DNA of 64,000 nt from Serripes groenlandicus (GCA_031761405.1 JASEVX010000003.1:147470555-147534554); one strand, 5' to 3'. Positions 33,391 through 44,890 are shown, counted from the stretch's first letter. Translations and numbers: made by a program. Notes: a model not told the origin generated them from the sequence alone.

Positions 33391-33768
33391 CTTTAACAAT
33401 CAGATTCACTGAAATATCCTTCAGTACTTGTGCATTTCCATTAAAATACGATGCTTGCCAGATATATGACCCTCTATCACTGCAAATTATATTATTGAAC
33501 TGAACTGAAATTGTCGGTGATGTTGATGTAGCAGAAATCACGGTAGTTCTCGACTCTAGAGAAGAGTCTTGGTAAGTTGTGTTCTCTCCTTGTCGAAAAA
33601 ACATTATATTTTCTAGTGTAGTCGATTCAGTTCTTTGCCTGCTAAGCTTTATGAAAAAAATGCTTTCAGAAGCACCTAATTCATATTGACATGTCAATGT
33701 GAATATATTGTTTCCGAACACAGCTTTCTCTCTCGACATGGATGGTATCAAGTTCAATCCAACAACAC
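33391..33768 (-). CDS. Exon: Ig-like domain 1 (V-like, non-canonical F strand)
   Basis: This 378-bp exon encodes 126 residues, a V-set-like length. The B-strand cysteine is in FTLTCQYEL. Where D-x-G-x-Y-x-C is expected, the sequence reads DRGSYIWQ, so the conserved cysteine is replaced by Trp. A cysteine appears six residues earlier, in NNIICSDRG. The usual C-strand Trp also seems absent (SIFFIKLS). A sequon (NTT) lies in the C'-D region. The acceptor CTTTTTCAG precedes 33768 and the donor AAAG|GTGAGT follows 33391; both are phase 1. It is the most membrane-distal domain visible. No signal-peptide exon is visible upstream. The Ig assignment rests on length, the B-strand motif, the DxGxY remnant and exon phase. 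Confidence 0.8.
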
Positions 33769-33991
33769 CTGAAAAAGACAATAAAACAAACATTAAACAG
33801 TAATCTTTCTTACCAACACCATTTTCAGTTCCGTATTACAATTATAACTCCCAACTTAAACTAGATTAAACATGGTCAACTGAAGATTTTGCTCAAAGTA
33901 AACAACTCCACGATTAACCAAGATGAAAAAGTAACTTGCCCTTTTCCACATACAACAAATTTGAAAGAGACAGTTTCGAAAACATGTTCAT

Positions 33992-34082
33992 AACAAGAGG
34001 GCCATGATGGTCCTGGATCCCTCAACTGAGTTATGCAATATGATTTGTAATGCCAACAACAGTAATTCATTTTGCAGTCAGG
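33992..34082 (+). mobile_element. Pearl-like element, 5' end only
   Basis: AACAAGAGGGCCATGATGG followed by GGATCCCTCAACTGA. A truncated GGCC-family 5' end inserted in a worn MITE (33937-33991). Confidence 0.65.
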
Positions 34083-34312
34083 TAAACCCTTTCCCTCATA
34101 CGACAATTCTGCAGCAGACGACTTTGAACATGTTTTGTCAAAACATAGAAAATCTCTTTAATTGAATGGATAACCTATGACTAAAAGTGGAAAACATTGT
34201 GGCAAAAGGAGAAATTGCATGTTTTGTGCAATTTCTTCTTTTGTCACTATGTTTTCAAAAAGCTGTCTGCTGCAGAGGCGTCAGAAAGCGTCTATATGAG
34301 GGAAAGGGATAA
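34083..34312 (-). mobile_element. TTAA-MITE, near full length
   Basis: TAAACCCTTTCCCTCATACG to GAGGGAAAGGGATAA. Loop TGCATGTTTTGTGCA. Confidence 0.85.
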
Positions 34313-34439
34313 TTATACAAGGTCCAATCTTCACTTGATACAAGGCAAAAAAACAAAAACAAAACATGTTGTCTGTCTTTTATCCAATTACTATATATTA
34401 ACTTTAAGAAACTGATGGGTCATCAAAGAAGTGTGGTTT

Positions 34440-35118
34440 ATATATATATATTTTCTAAATCTTACACCTCTGGTGATTATATATTTTGACTAATCAACAT
34501 GGAATATTGTAGGAATCTCGTAGAGGGTCGGTCACTCAAGAAACATTTCTACAAATTGATTATGAAAATCTGCCAGATAATTTCATAGAAGAATTTTTTT
34601 TTAAAGTTTTCACTGAAGGCAAAACAGCCCCATACCCTGGGGCAGCCATGTCTTTCGACCAATAAACATGGCTTTTAGGAATTAGAAAGAGGATCACCCA
34701 AGGAACATTTTAAACAATTATTTGAAAATCAGTCAGAGACTTTTGGAGGAGGAGATTTTAAAAGTTTTTACTATAGCCATATATGGCAAAACATCCTTGC
34801 CCCCTGGAGCCATGTTTTAAGACAAATCAACAAAGCTTGAAGGAATCTGATAGAGCGTCACCCAAGGATTATTTCCATAAAATTATTTAAAAATCTGTTA
34901 ACTAGTTTGGGAGAAGAAGAATTTAAAGCTTTTTCTTTTGGTTGCCAAGGAAACCAGAATTCTGAATGGAAAAAGAAAAATGATGGAATTTTGTGAGGAC
35001 ATTGATAGGATGCTTGCTGTTAAGTTTCATCCCAAATGACCCACTGGTTACAGAGGAGAAGATGTTGACACATTGAGGTCATGCACGATGGACGCCAGAC
35101 AAAGGACAATCACAATTA
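34440..35118 (+). mobile_element. Pearl-like element, GGCC family, ends lost
   Basis: Three diverged cores with ATCAACATGG-like and GGAGGAGATTTTAAAAG blocks, then the terminal core and CACGATGGACGCCAGAC. Both hairpin ends have decayed, indicating an older insertion. Confidence 0.7.
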
Positions 35119-35119
35119 A

Positions 35120-35338
35120 ATGACAATAGCATCTTTGAAGAGGTGAAAACATCTTGGCAATAGTAGAATTTGCTGATTATGAGCTGATTATGACCAACTT
35201 CTCCATTTGCAACAATGTTTAAACTGTAATCAATAATATTATTGTTAAAATTTATAGAATTTTCTCAATAGTGCTACATTACAATGTTTTCATAGACGTC
35301 AGTGCTGCAGATTTGTTATGAGTGAAAAAGGGTTATAA
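35120..35338 (-). mobile_element. TTAA-MITE, diverged
   Basis: GAAAACATCTTGGCAATAG to GTGAAAAAGGGTTAT, with a lengthened loop (GATTATGAGCTGATTATGAC). Confidence 0.6.
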
Positions 35339-35345
35339 TAAGTAG

Positions 35346-35959
35346 AACAAGAGGGCCAAGATGGCCCTATATCGCTCATCTGATTTAATAGAACTTCAAT
35401 AGTTTTCAAAGTTTTTACTCTATACATATAAGGAAAACAAGCAACCCCCTAGTGGCCATGTTTTTCAACTGATCGGATTTATTTGAACAACCTTGGTAGA
35501 AGGTCACCCAAGGAACATTTGCGCAAAATTATTTTCAAATCGAGCCAGGACTTTTGGACAAGAAGATTTTTGCCCCCTGGCGGCCATGTTTTTCAACGGA
35601 TCGGAAATATTTGAACAATCTTAGTGGTAGAGGGTAGAGGGTACCCCAAGGAACATTTGTGCAGAACAATTTTCAAATCGAGCCATTACTTTTGGACAAG
35701 AAGATTTTTTAAGATTTGGCAATTTTCCCCTTTTCTGATGCCGCAGCAACCAAAGTTCTACTTGGAATTAATTTCTTTGAACAACTTTGAAAGAGGTCAC
35801 CACCGAAGGACCATTCCTGTGAAGTTATTTTGAAATCTGTCCATTGGTTTAGTAGGAGAAGTCATTTGTAGGAAATTGTTAACAGACACCGACAACGAAC
35901 GCCTGACGGTGAGTGATCACAAAAGCTCACCTTGCACTTCGTGCTTAGGTGAGCTAAAA
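35346..35959 (+). mobile_element. Pearl-like element, GGCC family
   Basis: 5' AACAAGAGGGCCAAGATGG, GATCG-type subterminal block, two short cores, a last core with TGATGCCGCAGCAACC, then 3' CTCACCTTGCACTTCGTGC...AGGTGAGCTAA. Confidence 0.82.
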
Positions 35960-36120
35960 ACCAGGGGAAAGTCAAAATTCTACTGCTGAAGAAAGGTGAT
36001 GAGCTATTTCTCCTCTTGCCACAATGTTTTTAACTCTTAGGTCTATAAATATTAATGAATTTACAGAGATTCTATATAATCTGTCTTCAGCTGGAGATTT
36101 GTTGTATGTGGGGAAGGGTT
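35960..36120 (+). mobile_element. TTAA-MITE, left part lost
   Basis: Distal hairpin arm and CTGGAGATTTGTTGTATG...GGGAAGGGTTAT. Confidence 0.55.
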
Positions 36121-36171
36121 ATTATACACACAAAATATGACAATGCTTTTGCTTTACTTTCAACTTGTTCC

Positions 36172-36352
36172 TCAACCCTTTCCCAAATACAACAACTCTG
36201 CAGCAAACGTCTGTACCTATGGCAAAAGCAAGAAAAATCTCCATAAATGATATTCTTATTATTAAATATCTAGTTATGAGAATCATTGTGCCATAATGCT
36301 TTCAAACGTTGTCTGGTGCAGTGTCAGAAAGTGCTAGTATGTTCAATGGAAA
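36172..36352 (-). mobile_element. TTAA-MITE, diverged
   Basis: CAACCCTTTCCCAAATACAAC to GTCTGGTGCAGTGTCAGAAAG. The central hairpin is largely deleted. Confidence 0.65.
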
Positions 36353-36440
36353 TGTTTGCTGGACAGGAGTTTATGATCAGGTCAATATAGATGGACATGT
36401 AACAATACCATAAAGGCAAAAAGTAAAACTAGTACATTGT

Positions 36441-36669
36441 TTAACTCTTTCCCTCATACAGATGCTAACTTACGCCTCTGCATTCGACGACTTTTAAAAA
36501 CAATTTGACGAAAGTAGAAATTGCACAAAATGAGCAATTTCTCCTTTTGCCATCATGTTTCAACTTTATTCCATAATTCAACTTTCTTTCATAGAGATTT
36601 TCCATTTTTCTGCCTTGATGTTTTCAAAGTCGTCTGTTGCAAATAAAATTGTATGTGGAAAAGGGATAA
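36441..36669 (+). mobile_element. TTAA-MITE
   Basis: TTAACTCTTTCCCTCATACAG to GTGGAAAAGGGATAA, full length. Confidence 0.85.
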
Positions 36670-36771
36670 TATGGCCAAAAATTGCAGCCTACATTCTTGT
36701 CATACCGGTCTAGTTTAATTATAACAACCCATAGACCCGTAACAAGTAAAATACCTCAAACAATTATTGGA

Positions 36772-37002
36772 TTAACCCTTTCCCTCATACAACAATTCTG
36801 CAGCAGACCACTTTGAACATATTTTGTCAAAAAATAGAAAATCTCTTTAATTGAATGGATAACCTATGACTAAAAGTGGAAAACATTGTGGCAAAAGGAG
36901 AAATTGCTCGTTTTGAGCAATTTCTTCTTTTGTCACTATGTTTTCAAAAAAGACGTCTGCTGCATAGGCGTCAGAAAGCGTCTATATGAGGGACAGGGTT
37001 AT
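36772..37002 (-). mobile_element. TTAA-MITE, full length
   Basis: TTAACCCTTTCCCTCATAC to GAGGGACAGGGTTAT, with a complete TTGCTCGTTTTGAGCAA stem-loop. Confidence 0.88.
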
Positions 37003-37089
37003 AGAAGATTTAGCGACCAAATTACACCTACTGGTAATCAGAGTAATGAATAAACAAAACATTGTTATTTACAATCTTTGTTTATAAAT

Positions 37090-37316
37090 ATAACCTTTTA
37101 CGACTTGTAAACACATTTTGATGTCTCTACTGCAGACAACTTCTGAAAACATTGTGGCAAAAGATGAAATTTTATTTGAGCAAATTCTTCTTTTTCCACA
37201 ATGTTTTTCAACTCTATTTAATAATTAGACTTGACTTTATAGAGATTTTGAACATTTTCGGCAAGATGTTTTCTAAATAACTGCTGCTAATTTGTTGTAT
37301 GTGGGAAAAGGGCTAA
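37090..37316 (+). mobile_element. TTAA-MITE
   Basis: TAACCTTTTACGACTTG to GTGGGAAAAGGGCTAA. Confidence 0.75.
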
Positions 37317-37509
37317 AGGGGTTTCATGTAAAACTGCTGCAATTTAGAATCATATATTTTACAGCTGTTTAAAATGTCACAAAGACTGACATAAAAAAAT
37401 CATGTTTATTATTTATTATAAATGCTGTATCCACTTTAAACAATTCTGCATATGATTTGAACAAAAAAAGGTGCAAATAAGAAAAATATCAACAAAGATA
37501 TAAGTTTTA

Positions 37510-37638
37510 CCATTGAATACATTGTGACAAAAGAGAAATTGATCATCATGAGCAATATTTCTCTTCTTTGCCAGTGTTATCGAAAGTTGTCTGCTGTTAC
37601 TGCATCAAAAGGCCTCTGTATGTAGGAAATGGTTAAAG
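37510..37638 (-). mobile_element. TTAA-MITE, right half
   Basis: From the hairpin (GAAATTGATCATCATGAGC) to GTAGGAAATGGTTAA. Confidence 0.65.
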
Positions 37639-37792
37639 TAACTTCATGCAATACAGTTGTAACTTGCAAACGTTTAAAGTTCTTCTTCTGTCATGAAATT
37701 CAGTCTTGACAAAAAATCTTATTTATACATAATAATGGTTTATAACCGTTTACAACATGTAATGCCTGAAAAGATGGGAGTCAAATTTTGTA

Positions 37793-38977
37793 TACCATTT
37801 CATAAGTATTTGGTACGGCTGCACACACCAATGCATCAGTTGTAATGCTACTCCTACAGCCCTGAGAGCCTGTCAGGAAGGAATGGGAAGCCATTATTAC
37901 CATTTTATAAGTATTTGGTACGGCTGCACACACCAATGTATCAGTTGTATAGTGCTACTCCTACAGTCCTGAGAGCCTGTAAGGAAGGAGGGAAGCCATT
38001 ACTTCCATTTTATAAGTATTTGGTACGGCTGCACACACCAATGCATCGGTTGTAATGCTACTCCTACAGCCCTCCGAGAGCCTTTCAGGAAGGAGGGAAG
38101 CCATTACTACCATGTTATAAGTATTTGGTATGGCTGCACACACCAATGCATCAGTTGTATAATGCTACTCCTACAGCCCTGAGAGCATGTCAGGAAGGAG
38201 GGAAGCCATTACTACCATTTTATAAATATTTGGTATGGCTGCACACACACACCAATGCATAAGTTGTAATGCTACTCCTACAGCCCTGAGCACCTGTCAG
38301 GAAGGAGGTAAGCCATTATTACCATTTTATAAGTATTTGGTATGGCTGCAAACACACCAATGCATAAGTTGTAATGCTACTCCTACAGCCCTGAGCACCT
38401 GTCAGGAAGAAGGTAAGCCATTACTACCATTTTATAAGTATTTGGTATGGCTGCACACACCAGTGCATCAGTCGTAATACTACTCCTACAGCCCTGAGAG
38501 CCTGTCAGGAAGGAGGGAAGCCATTATTACTATTTCATAAATATTTGGCTTGGCTGCACACACCAATGCATCAGTTGTAATGCTACTCTTACAGCCCTGA
38601 GCACCTGGCAGGAGGGAGGGAAGCCATTATTACCATTTTATAAGTCTTTGGTATGGCTGCACAAACCTATGCATCAGTTGTATAATGCTACTCTTCAACC
38701 CTGAGAGCCTGTCAGAAAGGAGGGAAGCTATTATTACCATGTTATAAGTATTTGGTATGGCTGCACACACCAAAACATTAGTTGTAATGCTACTCCTAGT
38801 AACAGCTCTGAGCACCTGTCAGGAAGGAGGGAAGCCATTATTACCATTTTATATGTCTTTGGTATGGCTGCACACCCCAATGCATCAGTTGTAATGCTAC
38901 TCCTAGTAACAGCTCTGAGCACCTGTCAGGAGGGAGGGAAGCCATTATTACCATTGTATATGTCTTTGGTATGGCTG
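37793..38977 (+). repeat. Minisatellite, plus-oriented arm, about 11 copies of 103-107 bp
   Basis: The unit reads GTATTTGGTATGGCTGCACA, then CACCAATGCATCAGTTGTAA, then ...CCTGTCAGGAAGGAGGGAAG. Copies differ by several percent and by small insertions such as TAGTAACAGCTCTG. It is followed head-to-head by the opposite orientation. Confidence 0.93.
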
Positions 38978-40783
38978 ATACTTATAAAATGGTATTAATG
39001 GCTTACCTCCTCACAGGCTCTCTGAGTGCTGTAGGAATAGCATTACAACTGATGTATTGGTGTGTGCAGCCATACCAAATACTTACAAAATGGTATTAAT
39101 GGCTTACCTCCTCACAGGCTCTCAGGGCTGTAGGAATAGGATTACAACTGATGTATTGGTGTGTGCAGCCATACCAAATACTTACAAAATGATATTAATG
39201 GCTTACCTCCTCACAGGCTCTCTGAGGGCTGTATGAATAGCATTACAACTGATGTATTGGTGTGTGCAGCCATACCAAATACTTATAAAATGGTTACATA
39301 AGTAATGGTTTACCTCCTCACAGGCTCTCAGGGCTGTAGGAATAGCATTACAACTGATGTATTGGTGTGTGCAGCCATACCAAATACTTATAAAATGGTA
39401 GTAATGGCTTACCTCCTGACAGGTGCTCAGGGCTGTAGAAGTAACATTACAACTGATGCATTGGTGTGTGCAGCCAAACCAAATAATTTTAAAATGGTAA
39501 TAATGGCTTCCCTACTTCCTGACAGGCTCTCAGGGCTGTAGGAGTAGCATCACAACTGATTCATTGGTGTATGCAGCCATACCAAATATTTATAAAATGT
39601 TAGTAATGGCTTCCCTCCTTCCTGACAGATGCTCAGGGCTGTAGGAGTAGCATTACAACGGATGCATTGGTGTGTGTGTGTGCAGCCATACCAAAGACTT
39701 ATAAAATGGTATTAATGGCTTCCCTCCTTCCTGACAGGTGCTCAGAGCTGTTACTAGGAGTAGCATTACAACTGATGTATTGGTATGTGCAGCCATACCA
39801 AATACTTACAAAATGGTATTAATGGTTTACCTCCTCACAGGCTCTCAGGGCTGTAGGAATAGCATTACACTGATGTATTGGTGTGTGCAGCCATACCAAA
39901 TACTTACAAAATGGTATTAATGGCTTACCTCCTCACAGGCTCTCTGAGGGCTGTAGGAATAGCATTACAACTGATGTATTGGTGTGTGCAGCCATACCAA
40001 ATACTTACAAAATGGTTACGTAAGTAATGGCTTACCTCCTCACAGGCTCTCAGGGCTGTAGGAATAGCATTACAACTGATGTATTGGTGTGTGCAGCCAT
40101 ACCAAATACTTACAAAATGGTATTAATGGCTTACCTCCTCACAGGCTCTCAGGGCTGTAGGAATAGCATTACAACTGATGTATTGGTGTGTGCAGCCATA
40201 CCAAATACTTACAAAATGGTATTAATGGCTTACCTCCTCACAGGCTCTCAGGGCTGTAGGAATAGCATTACAACTGATGTATTGGTGTGTGCAGCCATAC
40301 CAAATACTTACAAAATGGTATTAATGGCTTACCTCCCCACAGGCTCTCAGGGCTGTAGGAATAGCATTACAACTGATGTATTGGTATGTGCAGCCATACC
40401 AAATACTAACAAAATGGTATTAATGGCTTACCTCCCCACAGGCTCTCAGGGCTGTAGGAATAGCATTACAACTGATGTATTGGTATGTGCAGCCATACCA
40501 AATACTAACAAAATGGTATTAATGGCTTACCTCCTCACAGGCTCTCAGGGCTGTAGGAATAGCATTACAACTGATGTATTGGTGTGTGCAGCCATACCAA
40601 ATACTTACAAAATGGCATTAATGGCTTACCTCCTCACAGGCTCTCAGGGCTGTAGGAATAGCATTACAACTGATGTATTGGTGTGTGCAGCCATACCAAA
40701 TACTTATAAAATGGTATTAATGGCTTACCTCCTCACAGGCTCTCTGAGTGCTGTAGGAATAGCATTACAACTGATGTATTGGT
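38978..40783 (-). repeat. Minisatellite, inverted arm, about 17 copies of about 99 bp
   Basis: This is the reverse complement of the unit at 37793-38977. The last eight or so copies (40027-40780) are almost identical with an exact 99-bp period and therefore recently amplified. The flip occurs at 38977/38978 within a unit. Long repetitive open frames across it, up to 293 residues, are period artefacts with no gene support. Confidence 0.93.
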
Positions 40784-40921
40784 TAAGCCATTATTACCAT
40801 TTTAAAAGTATTTGGTTTGGCTGCACACACCAATGCATCAGTTGTAATGTTACTTCTACAGCCCTGAGCACCTGTCAGGAACTGGGAAGCCATTACTACC
40901 ATTTATAAGTATTTGGTATGA
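40784..40921 (+). repeat. Minisatellite, second flip back to plus orientation
   Basis: After GATGTATTGGT the sequence switches to TAAGCCATTATTACCATTTT and a further unit in the original orientation, ending at 40921. Confidence 0.88.
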
Positions 40922-40985
40922 CTGGAATGGAGATCAAAATCCTGATCTCCTACTCCAGAGATGATCACTCTAACCACTGCACCAT
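40922..40985 (-). mobile_element. tRNA-like fragment (SINE head remnant)
   Basis: The minus strand CATGGTGCAGTGGTTAGAGTG resembles an A-box. The B-box is decayed (GGATTTTGATC). Confidence 0.45.
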
Positions 40986-41644
40986 GTTAACAATAACTTT
41001 CCAGATGTTATCTAACCCAACAGACTTGATGCAGTTCGCTCCAAGCTGCAATCACTAGTGAATTGGGGTCCTGTTGCCGGTCCAATATGGCAACACAGAT
41101 AATATGTTAGCCTGGCTAAAGTTATAGATAATTTAGGACAGTAGTGCATACATACATATAGACAGACAGTTACGACCCTGCATGGTTAGACTGTGTGTAT
41201 GCACAGGCTCACCTTGGTGTTCCCTATTAGCAAAGGCCAATCGCTTGAGGCCGCTCATCTATTTATACAATGTTGGTAAATGAGGCGGACACATATTCAA
41301 TGATTTTGTCTGCAGGGCTAAGCATTCAAAGCATACAACTTTCGATAAGTAATTGAGTGGTATATACTTTTAAAACATGCGATATACAACAAAAAGGCCC
41401 ATGGTAAAAAATAATCAAATCCATGCCATTCAATTCATTATGGTTCCCCCTTCTAATTGTATCTCAACTACTTACAATGATAAGGTTTTATATTCATTTT
41501 CGTAATCAGCGACAGTTTTGATGGCCATTGCTGATCAGTTGGCTTGTCTTTTTCCGCCTTTCATGAGTCATGGCTTGTATATGCACCAAGAACTCTTTTT
41601 GACCCGGCCAGGACATTTTCTTTTCTAAACAAACCCAGATAACA
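40986..41644. other. Sequence with no recognised feature
   Basis: No repeat, exon or RNA motif recognised. Confidence 0.5.
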
Positions 41645-41869
41645 TTAACCCTCTCCCACATACAACAAATCTGCAGCAGAAGACTTTGAAAACATCTAGA
41701 CAAAACATGGAAAATCTCCACAAATAAAGGTACAATTAATGAAAAAAGTTGAAAACATTGTGGGAAAAGGAGAAATTGCTTGTTTTGAGCAATTTCTCCT
41801 TTTGTCAGTGTTTTCAAAGTCGTCTGCAGCAGAGACATCAAAAGGCGTCTATATGTGGGAAAGGGATAA
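41645..41869 (-). mobile_element. TTAA-MITE, full length
   Basis: TTAACCCTCTCCCACATAC to GTGGGAAAGGGATAA. Stem-loop GAAATTGCTTGTTTTGAGC. Confidence 0.87.
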
Positions 41870-41934
41870 GTAATGAGCATGACCCTGCGATCTAGTTAAT
41901 CTGATACAAACATTTAAGTAACTGTCCATTGCTC

Positions 41935-42150
41935 TTAACCCTTGCCCACATACAACAAATCTGAAGCAGACTTCTTTAAAACATATGGAAAATATGTATA
42001 ATCGAAAGTAATCATTAAATGAGAATTCAGGTTATATTACATGATTATGACAAGTCATAATGAGCTATTTCTACATTTGCCACTTTATTTTTAAACGTTG
42101 TCTGCTAACAGATGTATTAAATTGTGTCCTGAAAGCGGGACAGAACTAAG
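41935..42150 (-). mobile_element. TTAA-MITE, diverged
   Basis: TTAACCCTTGCCCACATAC to AAATTGTGTCCTGAAAGCGGG. Confidence 0.65.
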
Positions 42151-42279
42151 ATTTGTTTTGGAAAATAAGATGAATCTTGAAAACATAATTTCTCATTTTG
42201 ATACAGGGCTTATTAAACAGTGAAAAAAAAAGAAGCAATTGCTCATTGTGAGTTAAATTTCTTTTTTACAGTGTTTAAA

Positions 42280-42492
42280 TTAACCCTTTCCCTCATATAA
42301 ATGCTTTCAGACGCCTCTGAAGCAGACGGCTTTTTGAAAACATAGTGACAAAAGAAGAAATTGCTCAAAACAAGCAATTTCTCCTTTTGCCACAATGTTT
42401 TCCACTTTTCGTCATAGGTCATCCATTCAATTATAGAGATTTTCTATCTTTTGACAAAATATGTTTAAAGTCGTCTGCTGCAGAATTGTTAA
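42280..42492 (+). mobile_element. TTAA-MITE, right TIR deleted
   Basis: TTAACCCTTTCCCTCATATAA through GTCGTCTGCTGCAGAATTGTTAA. The CGTATGAGGGAAAGGG block is absent. Confidence 0.82.
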
Positions 42493-43637
42493 ATCCTGCA
42501 TGATGTCTTTGAAAACTGATCACATGCTGCACTGTGATTCTAAGTGAAGGTATTTTCTTATTTGTTAGAATTGAAATTATTCAGCCCCTCTTAGCTCAGG
42601 CAACCCCTTCAATGACTCATTATTATTATATTGTCATACTTTTCAAATTACCACAACTACTCCATTCAGGTAATTAGTAAATACATTATTATAATAGCAT
42701 GTACAAGACATAACGAACCACACTATAATGGGGGAAAAAACAACATTTCTCCTGTATTTGAATATACCTAGTTGTCATCAAATCATTTGCAATTAAACAA
42801 ATTTTGCAAATAAGTTTTAAGAAAAATGTTTTTCTTTATTCCTAATATGAAAGTTTGTGTTTCTGAACTCACCTAAGCAAATCAGAGATGTTTTGCAACA
42901 TCTTCTGCAGAGGTGACAAAATACATCTGTACAGGGTAAGGGTTAATTTACTCCACTCACTCTTCAATATGACTATTGTACCAGTTATGAGCAAAAGTCA
43001 TGTATACAATATGTGTAATTAACATCTTTTTTACACCAAAATAGGCCAAGATATTTTTTGACCTTCTTTTCTTTCATTCAGGAGGTAATCCTTTAAGATT
43101 AACCTTGTAATAACTGTTCTTTAGAATTCAGTAATATGCTGGAATGAAGATTATTTTATTTGACTCCGCTTATTACCATTGTACATTTCAAAACAAGATT
43201 AGAAATAAGGACAAAGTCATAAACATATTTATGATTCTGAAACAATTGAAACATTATAAGTGACAGTACAACAAGTGACAATAACTCATTGTGAGCATTA
43301 ACTCCTTTTCCTACCATGTTGTGTGGTGTTTCTTGTCTCCTGACTTATTGATTTGAGGACAATTCTATCAGAAGAAGGGTAATAAACAACATTGAAAACA
43401 AGTAATTTCTTAACTATGTGAGAAAACAATGTATTATTGGATTTTAAAGTGGCCTGCATGCATGACTTTTGGCACAAATAGAAGGATGATCCAAAATGTT
43501 TGTTTAATGGTTTAAACAGACTGTTTCAACAAATGTCTTATGATGTAAGAGTATTTAATCCTTTAATACCTTATTCATTTACCTGGTATGAATGGATAAA
43601 TGGTGTTTTAGGGTAAATGTCTAATTGGAGATTTACA
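42493..43637. other. Sequence with no recognised feature
   Basis: A faint MITE-like right end (CTTCTGCAGAGGTGAC ... GTAAGGGTTAA) appears at 42901-42946. Otherwise nothing was seen. Confidence 0.45.
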
Positions 43638-43850
43638 TTGTTTTCAACATAACTTCAGTAATATAGCCGCAACAGATCACCCTTATTCATAGGTAAACAA
43701 ATTGGGTACTAGGCCAAGAAATGTGCCTTTCCAAAAGTCATTCCCAATTGACTGCCATAAGGGGGATCTAACCTGGGATCCCCTGTTTCAAATCTCCCAT
43801 GCTCATTGCTCGGCAATGGTACATCGACAGCCTAGGTCATTTAGTGTGCA
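43638..43850 (-). mobile_element. tRNA-derived SINE, degenerate
   Basis: The body block GTACTAGGCCAAGAAATGTGCC and a decayed B-box (GGGATCCCAGGTTAGATCCCCC on the minus strand) match the SINEs at 33025 and 63393. No TSD was found. Confidence 0.6.
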
Positions 43851-44664
43851 TTAAAATTTACAGCAAATAAAAAGGAAAATGCTGACTTGGCACTTTCATC
43901 AACTTTCTCATTAATGCTTTTTTCCTAGATGACTTAAAATATTTCACAAAAACAAACTTCTTACAAGCAGAAAGGGTTGAGATTTGCTGAAGAAAACTAC
44001 AAAGACGAGCATTCTCAAATTCCTGCTTATAAAAAGTTATAAATTATAGTCAAATTTTTATTCAGAGTTGAAAACAACCTTTCAAAGTGTTAAATATATA
44101 TATTTATTATATAACCTATAAAAAGACGCCTTTTCATTGGCTAAATAGTAATTTTTTAGAAAAAATATCTAGCGATATTTACCGTTTTTTTTCTAATATT
44201 CACCAGTTTTATAAATAGTAACAGGGGAAGACCGGGGAATCCCATGAGCCGCCTATTAATATCCTTCGCCTTTATCCGTACACTACGGAATTTTCCGAGG
44301 CGCGTTCCGAATGACCACGGAAACTTCCGAAGCTCGTTCGGATGATCATGACAATATTATTGAGGGTTATATAATAAAACAGTTATGGGCTTTTCAGCTG
44401 TTATACATGATGTTGATATGTACCAAAAAAAATCATTATTGACCTAGGCTATCGCCTCGGTCAGTTAATGAAAACAAATATAGTTTTGAACTTTTAAATG
44501 CTATGTGAGCATAATCTTATGGATAAGACATGTACATGTCAACCAACCTTGGCATATATGGCAGGTAAATATTTTCATTTCTATTAAAAACAGTGTAAAA
44601 TCCTAAACATACATCTAGTATAACATTAGGTCGATATCTAAGACTTCAAAGTTTTATTTGACCC
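43851..44664. other. Sequence with a GC-rich patch of unknown nature
   Basis: 44225-44350 is notably CpG-rich for the region and contains two similar blocks, TTCCGAGGCGCGTTCCGAATG and TTCCGAAGCTCGTTCGGATG. No frame, exon or known repeat was recognised. Confidence 0.45.
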
Positions 44665-44765
44665 TAACAATTCCCTGCAACAGATGACATTTGATTTCCG
44701 AAAACATTGTGGTAAAAAGCCAATTTTTTCAATTTAACAAGCAGTATCTCCTTTATGTACAATGT
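44665..44765 (+). mobile_element. TTAA-MITE, degenerate
   Basis: CCCTGCAACAGATGACATTTG and GAAAACATTGTGG remain. Confidence 0.45.
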
Positions 44766-44890
44766 TCTGACCAGTGACCAATGTTCCAGGTTTTCAAATT
44801 TTACAACACAAATCTGATTGGTAAAGGTCACATCAACAAGGCACAAGTTACGGTATTCAAAACCTATCTAGATAGTCTTGAGAACAAGAT

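Larger units (their letters stand above)
231..33768 (-). other. Predicted gene span: Ig-superfamily membrane receptor (partial)
   Basis: This is a gene model inferred from five minus-strand exons at 33391-33768, 29917-30261, 24732-25007, 1830-1925 and 231-344. Each exon has an AG acceptor and a GT donor, mostly GTAAGT or GTGAGT-like. Each begins after one base of a codon and ends after one base of the next (phase 1-1), the usual symmetry of extracellular Ig exons, so all five join in frame. The product would have three Ig-like domains, a Thr-rich stalk, one membrane helix and a basic tail. No signal-peptide exon or start was found to the right, and the cytoplasmic tail continues past the left edge. 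The 22.8-kb intron between 1925 and 24732 holds only repeats. That all five exons belong to one transcript is inferred from phase, order and strand, and is unproven. The specific orthologue is not recognised. Confidence 0.72.

Noticed and set aside
40027..40908. 293-codon open frame of repeated 33-residue units
   Set aside because: It lies wholly in the 99-bp minisatellite; the period is a multiple of three and the array continues in the opposite orientation. No splice or start context.
41506..41880. 124-codon minus-strand open frame
   Set aside because: Most of it is a TTAA-MITE read in reverse; no domain, no splice context.
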